This document shows, one piece after another, positions 28,425-38,433 of a stretch of 64,000 nt of DNA. The position numbers and the translations under genes are program-made. Location of the stretch: positions 1,302,001-1,366,000 of the forward strand of contig NZ_CP085336.1 in the NCBI RefSeq assembly GCF_020618475.1, given 5' to 3'. This DNA comes from Haladaptatus halobius (GTDB lineage Archaea > Halobacteriota > Halobacteria > Halobacteriales > Haladaptataceae). The notes beneath the pieces are model-generated. The model was not told where the DNA came from. It searched no databases and saw nothing but the letters and a program-made list of their open reading frames with translations. The first letter of the stretch is position 1; each line of letters begins with the position of its first letter.

Positions 28425-29609
28425 CTAGGGTGGCACGAATCGGAGTACTCGCAAAATCAAGTAGGAAAGGAGGATGGAGAGCGTGAAAGAACCGATCCAA
28501 GCAACGGTTGTATACAGGAGTTTTCCTTGACTTACCCGTGCTTGGCCCGCAGCAAATCCGCTGCCGACTACTGCACTCACGACGATTTCGTTAAAAGACA
28601 TGGGAATACCGTATAAAATCGCTACTTGTGCGATAGCAAATGAAGGTATGAGAGCAGCGATTGCACGACGCGGGCCGAGAGCAGCATAATCTTGAGAAAT
28701 TGCCTTGATCATCCGCGGTGCACCCATCCACGCACCAACGAGTAGTCCGAGACCACCCCCGATAAGCACTGCAACTGCCGGAATTGCGAGCGAGTCGTAC
28801 AGTGGAAGAATCGGGCCAATTGCAAGTCCAACTTGACTACCGCCGGCGGAAAATGCAACGATGACACCGAGAAGAAAGAGGAATCGACGCTGTGCCGCAA
28901 TCGCATCCTGCTGGAGATCACGACGTACCAAGGTCATCGCGAGAAGCGCGAAAATCAAAGAGATGATAACGATTTCGGCTCGTGGTGATATCGAAATGTG
29001 CGCTGCAAACCAACTCACGACCGATTCGCCTTCTGGAGAGGTACCCAAAAACGGAAACTGGATATTTACGATTATTACGCTGACAACCCCACCTAGAGTC
29101 GGAATACTATAACGATCAGGAAGGAGCTCTGTCTGAAGCAACCGAGTGGTGATATACGCAGTGCCCCCGCCAAGAATCGGTGTGAGAAGCCAAAGCAAAC
29201 CGATTTGTTGATATTTCGTCCACGCGGGAATACCCCCAAGCCCAAGACCAACGCCGATCACTGCCCCTGTCGCCGTGAACGACGTTGCGATCGGATAGCC
29301 GGTAAAAATGCCGACTACCACAAGACCTGCGGCCACGGAAAGCGCGACAACAATAGCAAGCGGTGTTAGACTGACACCACGAATCATACCGGCAGCCATC
29401 GCTTCAGCAACGCTAGTTCCCTGCATCACGGCTCCAATGAAGGCAAATATACCCACCAGAAAGGCGGCACGCATGGTTGGAAGTGCGTGTGCACCAACTG
29501 CTGGGGCAAATGGTGTAGAGCCGCTTGACCCAGCACCGATCGTCCAAGCCATGAACAAACTCGCTCCACCCGCAATCACAGCCAAGACAAGCGTCCCCAA
29601 TCCTACCAT
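28425..29609 (-). CDS. Pit-family inorganic phosphate transporter
   Basis: 394-aa membrane protein of the PiT (PF01384) family, low-affinity phosphate or sulfate:cation symport. The duplicated signature is visible: 'MAWTIGAGSSGSTPFAPAVGAHAL' at the N-terminus and 'SAGGSQVGLAIGPILPLYD' in the second half. Both are drifted from the usual GANDVANA-type motif, so ion specificity may differ. About ten hydrophobic segments. Convergent with the decayed sugar-binding gene and next to two cation/proton antiporters. Confidence 0.82.
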   Translation of the reverse strand: MVGLGTLVLAVIAGGASLFMAWTIGAGSSGSTPFAPAVGAHALPTMRAAFLVGIFAFIGAVMQGTSVAEAMAAGMIRGVSLTPLAIVVALSVAAGLVVVGIFTGYPIATSFTATGAVIGVGLGLGGIPAWTKYQQIGLLWLLTPILGGGTAYITTRLLQTELLPDRYSIPTLGGVVSVIIVNIQFPFLGTSPEGESVVSWFAAHISISPRAEIVIISLIFALLAMTLVRRDLQQDAIAAQRRFLFLLGVIVAFSAGGSQVGLAIGPILPLYDSLAIPAVAVLIGGGLGLLVGAWMGAPRMIKAISQDYAALGPRRAIAALIPSFAIAQVAILYGIPMSFNEIVVSAVVGSGFAAGQARVSQGKLLYTTVAWIGSFTLSILLSYLILRVLRFVPP

Positions 29610-29746
29610 AGTAATATTCCCACGGCGATCCTTTTGACTGACATGGCCACTTTATGGCAGGAGTTTTGAAAGGCAGACGCGCGTCAGAGTACTTCGAGAT
29701 GGCTCCGTCGTGTACATTCACTCGAACCCTTACAGCACATCTACGA

Positions 29747-32035
29747 TCAATGCGACGCTGAACTGATGACTGCAACCGGACAATGTGCATTCCGTACGAT
29801 GTGTTCGACCCGGTGGCCGAAGAATGCTCGGCGCGTAGCAGGCCGGATTTCACCCCCGATGACGATCAAGTCAACGTCATCGATCATCGCTCGTTCGACG
29901 ATGTTGCGTTCAGGCTTCTCACCTGCAGACACCTCCGTCATGACATCGACATCCATTTTTCGGCCGAGATCGGCTTCTTTTGCGACGATATCTTCGCCGA
30001 GATCGATCGCCTTCGAGAGGTTTACATTCCGGCCGTACAATTCGTTGATTTGCGGTCGATTGACGACGTGGACGATTTCGACGACGGCATTACAACTAGT
30101 TGCGATCGCAAATGCTATCTCCGCGGCGCGGCGGCTGTACTGCGTTCCGACAGTGGGGAGGAGGATACGCCGTATCGGAACTTCAGGAAGCGGACGTGGA
30201 CGGGGATCCATATCCGATACGACGACCATCATCGGACATGGCGTTCGCCGGATGAGATCGTCGATTGCTAGGCTGAACAACGGGCCGTCCTCGGTAACTG
30301 ACTGTTCGCTCGCCCCAAGAGCAAGTAAATCGTACCCTTCGCCGGCTTCGGCGAGCACTGTCTCGCTCGTACTCAGCCGGGCTGACCGGACGATATCTCG
30401 GATGTATTTCTGTGGGAGTCCGAGTTGGGAATCGATCACTTCGAGACACGACTCGGCACTCTCACGATTGTTTCTCGCCGCTAGCATCCCACCATCACTC
30501 TGTGCTCGCCCGTCGATGGTTCGAAGCCTAGCAATAGCCCTTTTCGTACGACGGATGAGTGAGGTTCCGCTCGGTGCAGTTCCAGCGGTATCGACGTACA
30601 TGCTCGTAACTTCGATGTCACGCTCTCGAGCGATATGACCGAGCAGTTGGGCCGTGAGCTGTGAACTGGTGCTACAGCGAGTAGGTAAGAGAACACGGAT
30701 GACATCGCCGAGAAAGCTTCGGCGTTCCAGTTCTTTGCGTTCCAACCGTATAGCTTCTTCCTCGGATAGTTCGATCCTAGATAGCGATGCCCGAAGCAAT
30801 GGCGGAGCGAGAAGTGACGTGATGATGGCCACCATTACGATGATTGTGTAGGTTGTGGTTGTAAGAATACCAACGCTGAGTCCGATCGTCGCGACGATGA
30901 TTTCGAGTGCGCCACGTGCGTTGAGACCGGAACCCATTGCAATCCCTTCCCAAGGTGATAATCCGGCGGCTCTCGCACCGACGTACGTTCCGATAAACTT
31001 CCCCGCGATAGCCACGCCGAGAATGGCTACACCACCAAGCAAGACCGTTGGATCGGCCATAGCTGTCAAATCGACCCTAAGTCCTGCCGTCGCGAAGAAA
31101 ATAGGTGCGAAGATGCCGATCGTGATCACCTCAAACGTGTGCCGTGCAGCCTGATCAAATCGCCGTACTTGACCGACGAGGACGCCCACGACGAATGCTC
31201 CGAGTACTGCCTCCAATCCGAGATACTGCGTTATCGTTCCGACACCCAACGCCAGAATCATCACCGCCGTCGTCTTCGCAAGGTCGTCACTACCGAAATT
31301 GGTATCGACCCAGCGCATGCTCCATTCGGCGAGTCGACGGCCGAGGGTGAACGAAACGCCGAGAAAAATCACGAGCCAAAGGATCGTTTCTCCGGCGGTA
31401 CTGAGCGCCTGATCGCTGCCAGCACGTGCGAGACTAGCAACGAGGGCTAGCAGAATCCAACCGATCGTGTCATTAAGCATCCCCGATGCGATTGTGATTT
31501 GACCGATATCTCGCCCGATAACGTCCATATCGATCAAGACCTTCGCGATTACTGGAATCGCTGAGATGCTGAGCGCCGTCCCGAGAAAGAGGCTGAACAC
31601 GAACCGCTGGTTGTCCGCCGCAAGGAACTCCCCCGGCAACAGATATGCAAGTCCGAAGCCCATTGCGAACGGAATCACGATGCCAGTGAATGCGGTGTAC
31701 GTCGCAGGTTTCGCTCGGCTGATGATGAGTTCAAGATCGGTTTCCAAACCGGTGACAACCAAAAGCATCAGGAGACCGACCCACGATACCGCTTCTATCA
31801 AGTGGTACTGACTCGCCTCAGGCGGAAAGATTGCCGTGAATACACCCGGCGCCAAAACGCCGAGCAACGACGGGCCGATCACGATGCCGGCTAACAGCTC
31901 GCCCAGCACTGACGGGAGACTTAAGCGTTTTGCTATCTCGCCGAGTCCTCGCGCTGTAAACAGGAGCAAGAACAGTTCGGCGAATAATAGCAGCAGTTGA
32001 TGCTCGCTGAGCGGGGGAAGGACTTCAGACACCAT
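29747..32035 (-). CDS. Kef-type cation:proton antiporter with two C-terminal USP domains
   Basis: 762-aa protein with an N-terminal CPA2 (Na+/H+ or K+ efflux) domain of about 400 residues and two universal-stress-protein (USP) domains. The membrane part contains 'ELLAGIVIGPSLLGVLAPG', 'GLETDLELI' and 'VIAKVLIDMDVIGRDIGQITI'. The first USP domain begins near 'VIRVLLPTRCSTSSQLTAQLL' and the second near 'IRRILLPTVGTQYSRRAAEIA'. USP domains often bind ATP or adenine nucleotides and gate the channel; the classic G-x2-G-x9-G motif is altered here, so nucleotide binding is uncertain. Likely role: pH or K+/Na+ homeostasis. Confidence 0.88.
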   Translation of the reverse strand: MVSEVLPPLSEHQLLLLFAELFLLLFTARGLGEIAKRLSLPSVLGELLAGIVIGPSLLGVLAPGVFTAIFPPEASQYHLIEAVSWVGLLMLLVVTGLETDLELIISRAKPATYTAFTGIVIPFAMGFGLAYLLPGEFLAADNQRFVFSLFLGTALSISAIPVIAKVLIDMDVIGRDIGQITIASGMLNDTIGWILLALVASLARAGSDQALSTAGETILWLVIFLGVSFTLGRRLAEWSMRWVDTNFGSDDLAKTTAVMILALGVGTITQYLGLEAVLGAFVVGVLVGQVRRFDQAARHTFEVITIGIFAPIFFATAGLRVDLTAMADPTVLLGGVAILGVAIAGKFIGTYVGARAAGLSPWEGIAMGSGLNARGALEIIVATIGLSVGILTTTTYTIIVMVAIITSLLAPPLLRASLSRIELSEEEAIRLERKELERRSFLGDVIRVLLPTRCSTSSQLTAQLLGHIARERDIEVTSMYVDTAGTAPSGTSLIRRTKRAIARLRTIDGRAQSDGGMLAARNNRESAESCLEVIDSQLGLPQKYIRDIVRSARLSTSETVLAEAGEGYDLLALGASEQSVTEDGPLFSLAIDDLIRRTPCPMMVVVSDMDPRPRPLPEVPIRRILLPTVGTQYSRRAAEIAFAIATSCNAVVEIVHVVNRPQINELYGRNVNLSKAIDLGEDIVAKEADLGRKMDVDVMTEVSAGEKPERNIVERAMIDDVDLIVIGGEIRPATRRAFFGHRVEHIVRNAHCPVAVISSASH

Positions 32036-32527
32036 TCCTTACGTTATCATTTCTCCTGTTTACAGGCGTGTGAGGCTGACGGGTGGGCTGTCTTCTCATA
32101 CTCTAAACCGGTGTTGGAACTCACATCAACGCCATCGCCATCGAATGCCAAAGCGCCACATCGGCACCATAATGTAGCTATGCCAATCTATTCCGCGCAT
32201 ATGAAGTGTAGCTGTGAATCAATATAAAGTAATTGGCTTCTGATAGGCGGATGAAACGCGCGAATTAACTGAGTTTCCCGCGAGATGGTGAATCGTACTG
32301 GAGGTTCCGTTATTTTTGAACTCTACGACGAGTATACCTTTTAGATATCATCCTAAATTGAACAGTGAGGTGCTTCTTTAGTGTCGCCTGGATTAATATC
32401 GTTTGGCGTACTTCTCTGTCTATGGTCTTTGAAGAGCAGTCACCGATTAGGCGGGGTTTGTGGCGATGGTAATATGGCTGAAAATTCATCGCGTCACGGT
32501 CGTTAGTTTCCACACCCTAACCAGATA
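32036..32527. other. Intergenic region between divergent antiporter genes
   Basis: About 490 A/T-rich bases between two divergently read ion-antiporter genes. No gene, repeat or RNA was recognised. It should hold both promoters. Confidence 0.5.
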
Positions 32528-33730
32528 ATGAGTTCTCACACAACGCTATTATTCCTGGTTGTCGCGATCGTCAGCGCCGGAATTGCAGCATATCTACTCG
32601 CTACCTTCCTCCGGATTCCGAGCGCTCTTCTCCTTATTATCTTCGGCTTCATTGTAGGGCCGCAAGGATTCTCTATTGTCCGGCAGGAATTATTTTCTGG
32701 TACACTCATTCCGCTCGTCGGTGCTGGCGTTGCGATTCTCGTCTTTGAGAGAGCGTTCCAACTAAACTTCGAGCAAATCCGGCAGATTCGACCAGCAACC
32801 CTTCGCCTCGTCACGTTTGGTGCGCTAATCACGCTTATCGGGACGACACTCCTAGTTCGTGCGGTACTTCGCGCACGCTGGGATACTGCGCTCCTCGTTG
32901 GAACGATCCTAATGGCGACTGGCCCAACAATCATCATTTCTTTTGGAGATTCTCTTCCGAGTGACGTCAACGTCAAAGCGATATTGGAGCAGGAAGGTCT
33001 CATAAACGACGTCACGGTACCGATCGTGGCAGTAATGGTATTCGAAGCCATTACGCTTTCAGAGGCGACGCTCACCGCATTCATCGAGGCGCTTTTAAGC
33101 CGCATTGGGATAGGACTCATTATCGGCGGAATTATCGCACTGCTTTTACGGAGATTATTCAAATCCTCTGATTACCCATATCGCGATGCCCCTCAATACA
33201 CCCGACTGATACTCATAGCTGGTGCAATCGTCGCTCATACGAGTGCAGTATTGATTACTGGGAAGGCCGGTATCACCGCCGCTGTAACAGCCGGGATATT
33301 GGTAGGAAATACCGATATTCTTTATAAAGAGGAATTTGGTGACTTTGAGGACGAAATTACGCTTCTTGTCCTCTCTTTCATCTTCATCATTTTCACGTCC
33401 TTGATCTCGTTTAATTCAATGCGATTACGAGGATTTCAGGTGTTACTCTTTGTCATTGGCTGTATAGTCATAATCAGGCCAGTTGCAGTCTTCGCTTCAA
33501 CCGGTGCCGGTCAGTTCTCTTGGCGGGAAAACGGAGTCTTGAGTTTCATTGCTCCGCGCTGGCTAATTCCTACTAGCGTCGCTACTCTCTTTGTTTTACG
33601 ATTGCAACGACTCTCTCCGGAGTCAGCACCGATTCTAGCAGAAACAGTCTTCGGTATGGTTCTTATTACCCTTCTCATAGAAGGATGGCTTATCCCAATG
33701 CTTCTGTCCCGCCTCGATACCTTCGCGTGA
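32528..33730 (+). CDS. CPA-family cation:proton antiporter
   Basis: 400-aa membrane protein with 11-13 hydrophobic segments. 'ILMATGPTIIISFGDSL' and 'LEQEGLINDVTVPIVAVMVFEA' are typical of CPA1 (NhaP-type) exchangers: the first corresponds to the TDP/TGP-containing unwound helix and the second to the N-D ion-binding pair (N and D in 'LINDVT'). No C-terminal regulatory domain, unlike the neighbouring Kef protein. Probable Na+/H+ antiport. Confidence 0.85.
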   Translation: MSSHTTLLFLVVAIVSAGIAAYLLATFLRIPSALLLIIFGFIVGPQGFSIVRQELFSGTLIPLVGAGVAILVFERAFQLNFEQIRQIRPATLRLVTFGALITLIGTTLLVRAVLRARWDTALLVGTILMATGPTIIISFGDSLPSDVNVKAILEQEGLINDVTVPIVAVMVFEAITLSEATLTAFIEALLSRIGIGLIIGGIIALLLRRLFKSSDYPYRDAPQYTRLILIAGAIVAHTSAVLITGKAGITAAVTAGILVGNTDILYKEEFGDFEDEITLLVLSFIFIIFTSLISFNSMRLRGFQVLLFVIGCIVIIRPVAVFASTGAGQFSWRENGVLSFIAPRWLIPTSVATLFVLRLQRLSPESAPILAETVFGMVLITLLIEGWLIPMLLSRLDTFA

Positions 33731-33839
33731 ACTACCTTACTATACTTGCTACTGCTGACGTCATTCAGCGTGAAAACATCAATTGCTTGAGTCTGCTACC
33801 GACAAACTGATGGTATCGATGCCCTACTCTCCTGAGATA

Positions 33840-34244
33840 GACAAATATTTCAAAATAAACTACTCGACTTTCGAACATAGACGGTACGTACTCGTTCACG
33901 AATATGTGACAGCTATTCGACTAAAAGGCGTTGCACAAGTGGAATATCCCATTCTGCAGAGTTGTAGCTGGCGTTCGAAGGTATCTCATGCAGTTGTTGA
34001 GAGACTCAGCTTGGTCTTTCGTGACCGAGTTCGGTGGCGACCTGGGCGGGACTTACACGAACTGCGTCGTGAACCGACTCTTCTCGAATCGTTGGAGCCA
34101 GAAATATACGGTCTTGCGGGAGAATCCATACCATTCGGCCAAGTCCGTTTGTGAGTTACCCTGTGTATAGACAATCACGACCATGTGCTGCTTCGTTGCT
34201 TGGACATCATCCACCTCAGCGGGTGTATTCTGGAGTTCAGTCAT
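33840..34244 (-). pseudogene. Degraded IS630-family transposase fragment
   Basis: The N-terminal helix-turn-helix of an IS630-type transposase is readable from the ATG at 34244: 'TPAEVDDVQATKQHMVVIVY' then 'SQTDLAEWYGFSRKTVYFWL'. The sequence then shifts frame near 34055 and continues with a basic 'RPGRHRTRSRK' segment corresponding to the usual GRPR linker, after which only weak matches remain. No DDE domain or terminal inverted repeats were found, so it is a remnant. The left edge is approximate. Confidence 0.7.
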
Positions 34245-35404
34245 CAAGACATTCTCTAGGTATCACATCACGGAAGAAGACGAAAAGAGTGGGTAATTAG
34301 TTTTGGTCAGTTGGGCAAAGACGGCAGTACAATAAGGAAGCAGAAGAAGTAAGTCATAGTTTGATGAATATGCAGTGATGAATTAGGCCTTCAATAGTAG
34401 TATTTCTGTCGTGGAAGAGTTCAGCTCATTGCTTAGGGGAGCAAGACAATTGGAACAGTCACAAAATCGTAAGGGAAAAGTAAATATGTCCACAATATAT
34501 TGTCCATGATAGACAACGTCCTATTTCGTCGGGCAAAGGTTGTCACATTCAAGTCAGGCGATGGCCGACATAAGAGAATATCGAACAATTGATTTCTGAA
34601 CTTGGAAAGACATTCGATCTGTATCCGCGACTGCGAGGTGGTGAAGTAAATTCGAAATATTCTGCGACTCCGCCTCATCGAAAATTTAACTAGAAGGTAT
34701 CACCTTCACATTCTTAATCGTCATACTGCATTACGACCCTATTGTTGTAATGATTTGACGCTGAATAAGAGTCATTAGAAGCGTAACCGGAAACGATTCA
34801 AGCGGAGCGCGAAGATCGTAGATTTACATTGACAAAATCGAAGGAAATATAATTGACCTATTTAACGGGTGCAAGGGGAGAGTCCTCGGCATTTTCAAGT
34901 GATTCTATTCCTATCCACACCGCCCATCTCCACATTATGTTTTTTCTTTAGAAGTTGAGTTTGTGCAGAGCGTCCTCAGGCAGGAATTTCACCGGGGCAG
35001 AACAGGAAAAGGACTCATTTCTCCTCTTTCGGTCGTTCAACCGTGGGGATAGAGTGGCGAGCGCGCTGTTCAACCAAGACCAGCGCTTACAGCTCATCAC
35101 ACTCAAATTGTCGGGTATCTTATTGTTTGTGGAGATCATAGAAATATCCTCTGAGTAATGGGAGAGGAGAACAACTGAAGTTAGAGTGCAGAACGAAAGT
35201 GGTTGCAGAAGGCGTGCGTGACCATCAGAATAGTAGTGAAGGACTCTTCGTGTAATATAGTATCAAAGCTATGGACCCCGTATTTGCGGAATTCGATCGA
35301 TAGAAAATGCTGGAGGTCCTCCGTACGAGGATATTCCCGACATTGCATTCATATCATCTACGATTTGTTTATAAACCGTACCTGCCTGATTGTACCGTTT
35401 TCCG
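34245..35404. other. A/T-rich decayed region without genes
   Basis: About 1.15 kb with frequent stops in all frames and a base composition more A/T-rich than the flanks. It lies between the IS630 remnant and the first folD. Short reading frames (for example 34955-35158) have no recognisable family. This may be insertion-sequence debris and marks the left border of the one-carbon island. Confidence 0.5.
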
Positions 35405-36310
35405 TCAATTTCGATCAAGCGCTACCTTGATGCCCGCCTGTCTTGCAGTAACGTCGACAATATTGCGCAGAATCAGTACTAGTGTCAGTGGCCCCACGCC
35501 GCCCGGGACGGGCGTGATGGCGCTCGCCTTCTCCTTGACGCTCTCGAAGTCGACGTCGCCGACGAGTTCGTACCCTTTCTCTGTATCGGCCCTGATGCGG
35601 TTAACGCTGATGTCGACGACCGAGACGCCAGCTGAAACCATTGATTCGTCGACTAAATGCGGAACACCGGCAGCCGTTACGAGGATATCGGCACGACGGG
35701 TCTTAGCAGCCAAGTCCGTCGTCGCCGTGTGACACACCGTAACTGTCGCGTCTCCACCTGGGCCACGAGCAAGAAACAGGTTTGCGAGCGGCTTGCAGAT
35801 AGCGGTGTTCCGTCCAACCACGACTACATCCTTGCCCACCGTCTCAATACAATAGGCTTCGAGAAGACGTAAAACGGCGGCGGGAGTGGCAGGTGTCACC
35901 CATGAATCACCGACGACGAGGCGTCCCAGATTCTCAGGGGCGAAGCAGTCAATATCCTTCACCGGTGGCACACGATCTCTTATCGCGCTAGCGTTGACGT
36001 GGTCGGGGAGTGGTACTTGCACGAAAAGCGACGTCACGTCGTCGTCGGCGCCCAGCCGTTCGACCGTACGATAGAGCACCTCTGCTGGTTCGTCTGGCCG
36101 AATGTCGACCCGCTTGGTCGGAATTCCGGCCGCTTCACAGAGCTCATGCTTCCGATCCATGAACGCCTCGTCTGCATTGTCATCGCTCATCAGAACCGTC
36201 CCTAGCGTCGGTCTGATGCCTTGGTCTCGGAGGGTGGCGAGATCCTCACGGACTCCTGCGCGCAAGTCCTCCGCGAGTGGTTGTCCCCACATTAGCGTCG
36301 TGGTTGTCAT
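35405..36310 (-). CDS. folD: FolD paralogue 1, divergent methylene-THF dehydrogenase/cyclohydrolase
   Basis: 301-aa FolD-family protein starting at the ATG at 36310 (MTTTTLMWGQ); a TTG five codons earlier is unlikely. FolD oxidises 5,10-methylene-THF to 5,10-methenyl-THF with NADP(+) and hydrolyses it to 10-formyl-THF. The catalytic Lys is kept (K54 in 'FMDRKHELC') but the usual Tyr four residues earlier is Phe (F50). The nucleotide loop reads VGRNTAICKP rather than VGRSxIVGxP, 'KDVDGF' reads 'KDIDCF', and PGGVGP is intact. It is clearly more diverged than the second copy at 37201, so activity may be biased to the dehydrogenase or cofactor use may differ. First gene of the THF island. Confidence 0.88.
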   Translation of the reverse strand: MTTTTLMWGQPLAEDLRAGVREDLATLRDQGIRPTLGTVLMSDDNADEAFMDRKHELCEAAGIPTKRVDIRPDEPAEVLYRTVERLGADDDVTSLFVQVPLPDHVNASAIRDRVPPVKDIDCFAPENLGRLVVGDSWVTPATPAAVLRLLEAYCIETVGKDVVVVGRNTAICKPLANLFLARGPGGDATVTVCHTATTDLAAKTRRADILVTAAGVPHLVDESMVSAGVSVVDISVNRIRADTEKGYELVGDVDFESVKEKASAITPVPGGVGPLTLVLILRNIVDVTARQAGIKVALDRN

Positions 36311-36364
36311 AAGTATCGAATGCAACCTTGGTAAGGTGGAGAAAAATATCCTTCGCAGAACGAA

Positions 36365-36690
36365 AGCCTAGCAGCGAGGACTGCCAGCAATGTCGCGTAA
36401 GTAACTGGAATCTTTCGTCCCCTTCGAAGTACAACGCTCCGAGGATCACATCTTGATAAATACGAATTACTTTCCGACGGTAGCCGTCTCACCGATGACG
36501 ACGCCGGTCGCCTGTTTAGTGAAGAAGTATTCGCCGATTTTGGCGCCCGAAAGACTATCGATACTAGACACCTTCCTGGTATACTTACCAGTTCGCGGGT
36601 GTGCTCGGGCGCCTTCACTTCGTAGAGCGCGCGAGCACTCCACCGAATCAGTGAACGGTGTGCGTCGCCGGCATAGACGTACTGTATAGC
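36365..36690 (-). pseudogene. cysE: Broken serine O-acetyltransferase (cysE) remnant
   Basis: Three overlapping frame pieces read like one serine acetyltransferase. The first, near 36690-36600, gives 'AIQYVYAGDA' and 'SARALYEVKAP'. The second, ending at 36467, gives 'SGAKIGEYFFTKQATGVVIG' followed by ETATVGK, the left-handed beta-helix hallmark. The third, near 36455-36370, gives 'VIRIYQDVILGALYFEGDER', matching the 'RIYQGVTLGALSF' element of the longer SAT type. At least two frameshifts and an internal deletion are needed to join them, and the C-terminus is missing. Non-functional; it shows that a cysteine-synthesis gene once stood beside folD. Confidence 0.75.
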
Positions 36691-36839
36691 GGCTATTTCC
36701 GTTGGCTCCCATGGTTGTTTTACCGATGTGGTGGGCAGCAATCTGGATGTTTAAGTCGGGGATTGGCAGAACCGTCTGAGACCGGTCTCCTGCTTATACC
36801 GGTGATACCTATTTCACGGTGAACTGCGATACCAAATTT

Positions 36840-37040
36840 ATGGAGAGTGAATGTTACTATTGTCGCGGGATAGTGCTTACAGACGAGGACGACGACATCC
36901 TGCTGGACGATCACGCAGATCACCAAGTATACATGCACAAGCGGTGCGGAGAGAGTCACAACGTTATTCAGGAACGGACAGAGTCGACAGCCACAGTCGA
37001 GATAACCTGCCCGGAATGCGGTGCCGTCGAAATACACTGA
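36840..37040 (+). CDS. Small zinc-finger protein
   Basis: 66-aa protein from the ATG at 36840 (an in-frame GTG seven codons earlier is possible). Two C-x2-C knuckles, 'CYYC' near residues 5-8 and 'CPEC' near 58-61, with an extra His-x-x-Cys ('MHKRCGES') between. This is a common haloarchaeal small zinc-ribbon layout. It stands alone between the cysE relic and folD 2. Function unknown. Confidence 0.7.
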   Translation: MESECYYCRGIVLTDEDDDILLDDHADHQVYMHKRCGESHNVIQERTESTATVEITCPECGAVEIH

Positions 37041-37200
37041 TAATCACCGTCCGTCAATAGTTTTCGAATCTTTTCTAATAGAGGAGTCCATCTTCGCGGG
37101 GATCTTCACGGGAGAGATTAACGTGGATCGTTGAATAGTCGTCAATACTGCGAATCAGACTACCTTTGCTACGACTCATCGTTGCAATGTAACTCCGGCT

Positions 37201-38094
37201 CTAAGGGAGGTCGACAGGCACACCCGATTGTAGGCTCGCCGCTCTGATGGTGTTGTACATAAGCATCGCGATGGTGAGCGGTCCTACGCCACCTGGGACG
37301 GGCGTGATGGCGCCCGCCTTCTCCTTTGCGCTCTCGAAGTCGACGTCGCCGACGAGTTCGTATCCTTTTTCCGTGTCGGCGTCGACGCGAGTGATACCAA
37401 CATCGATCACGGTTACGTCTTCCGAGAGCATCTCGCCATCTATCATTTCAGGGACTCCAGCTGCGGCGACGACGATATCGGCACTGCGAGTTTTTTCGGC
37501 GAGATCGTCCGTCCGGGAGTGACAGACTGTCGTCGTCGCATTGCCACCCTTGTCTCGCTGAATGAATAAATTTGCCATCGGTTTGCCAACGATGTCAGAC
37601 CGACCGACGACGACGGCATCCTTGCCCTCTGTATCGATATCACAGGCCGCCAATATCTTCTGAATCCCGTGTGGAGTACAGGGTTTGTATCGGGCATTTC
37701 CTGCCACTAGTCGCCCGACGTTCTCCGGATGAAAGCCGTCGACGTCCTTCATCGGGTCAATGTGCTCCAAAACCGCTCGCGTCTCGATATGGTCGGGAAC
37801 AGGCATCTGAACGAGGATGCCGTGAACTACTGGATCCTCGTTCAATTGGTCGATTCGGTCGAACAGAACTTCCGCTGGTTCGTCTGGATCAATCTCGTGG
37901 TGGATTCCCTCGATACCGATTTCCTTGCAGGCCTGCTGTTTCATCGAGACGTACGTTTCACTTCCCCCATCGTCGCTCATCAACACTGTCGCCAGCCCTG
38001 GCGTCACACCCTCGTCGTCCAAGTGTTGCGTACACTCTTTCACGTCGGCTCTGATTTGGTCCGCAATCTCGTTACCATCGATTATCGTAGTCAT
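37201..38094 (-). CDS. folD: FolD 2, canonical methylene-THF dehydrogenase/cyclohydrolase
   Basis: 297-aa bifunctional enzyme with all standard motifs: Y48 and K52 in 'ETYVSMKQQAC', 'PMKDVDGFHPENVGRL', the NADP loop 'VGRSDIVGKPMANL' and 'PVPGGVGPLTIAML'. It interconverts 5,10-methylene-THF and 10-formyl-THF in the cytoplasm. The presence of two FolDs in 2.7 kb together with Fhs, MetF and GlyA suggests heavy one-carbon flux. Divergent from pabB, with a 338-base gap (38095-38433) in which no gene is seen. Confidence 0.95.
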   Translation of the reverse strand: MTTIIDGNEIADQIRADVKECTQHLDDEGVTPGLATVLMSDDGGSETYVSMKQQACKEIGIEGIHHEIDPDEPAEVLFDRIDQLNEDPVVHGILVQMPVPDHIETRAVLEHIDPMKDVDGFHPENVGRLVAGNARYKPCTPHGIQKILAACDIDTEGKDAVVVGRSDIVGKPMANLFIQRDKGGNATTTVCHSRTDDLAEKTRSADIVVAAAGVPEMIDGEMLSEDVTVIDVGITRVDADTEKGYELVGDVDFESAKEKAGAITPVPGGVGPLTIAMLMYNTIRAASLQSGVPVDLP

Positions 38095-38433
38095 TGTTGG
38101 TGTTATTGCTGTTGTGAATGCCGCTATCGGGCTTGCTCTCTACATCGTTCGAGTAGAGACTCGGATGCCGATGCGCTGTTCAGAGGCAGTCTCCTGCCGG
38201 GCGCGCTCTAGATTCCAATCTCGGATTCGAACGATATAGTTGGAGATGAGGAATAGTTAACCCCTTGAAGTAGAGACGAGTGATTATCTCGAATTCGCCA
38301 TCTATTCGCGACTGAACCGACACCATAGTGGCCGTATCGACGATCCACATAACGTTTTTATCGGGACTAATACAAGGACTATATGATAGCATAGAGAATC
38401 GCACACCGGTTCTCGCAAGCGCCATCACGTCAT

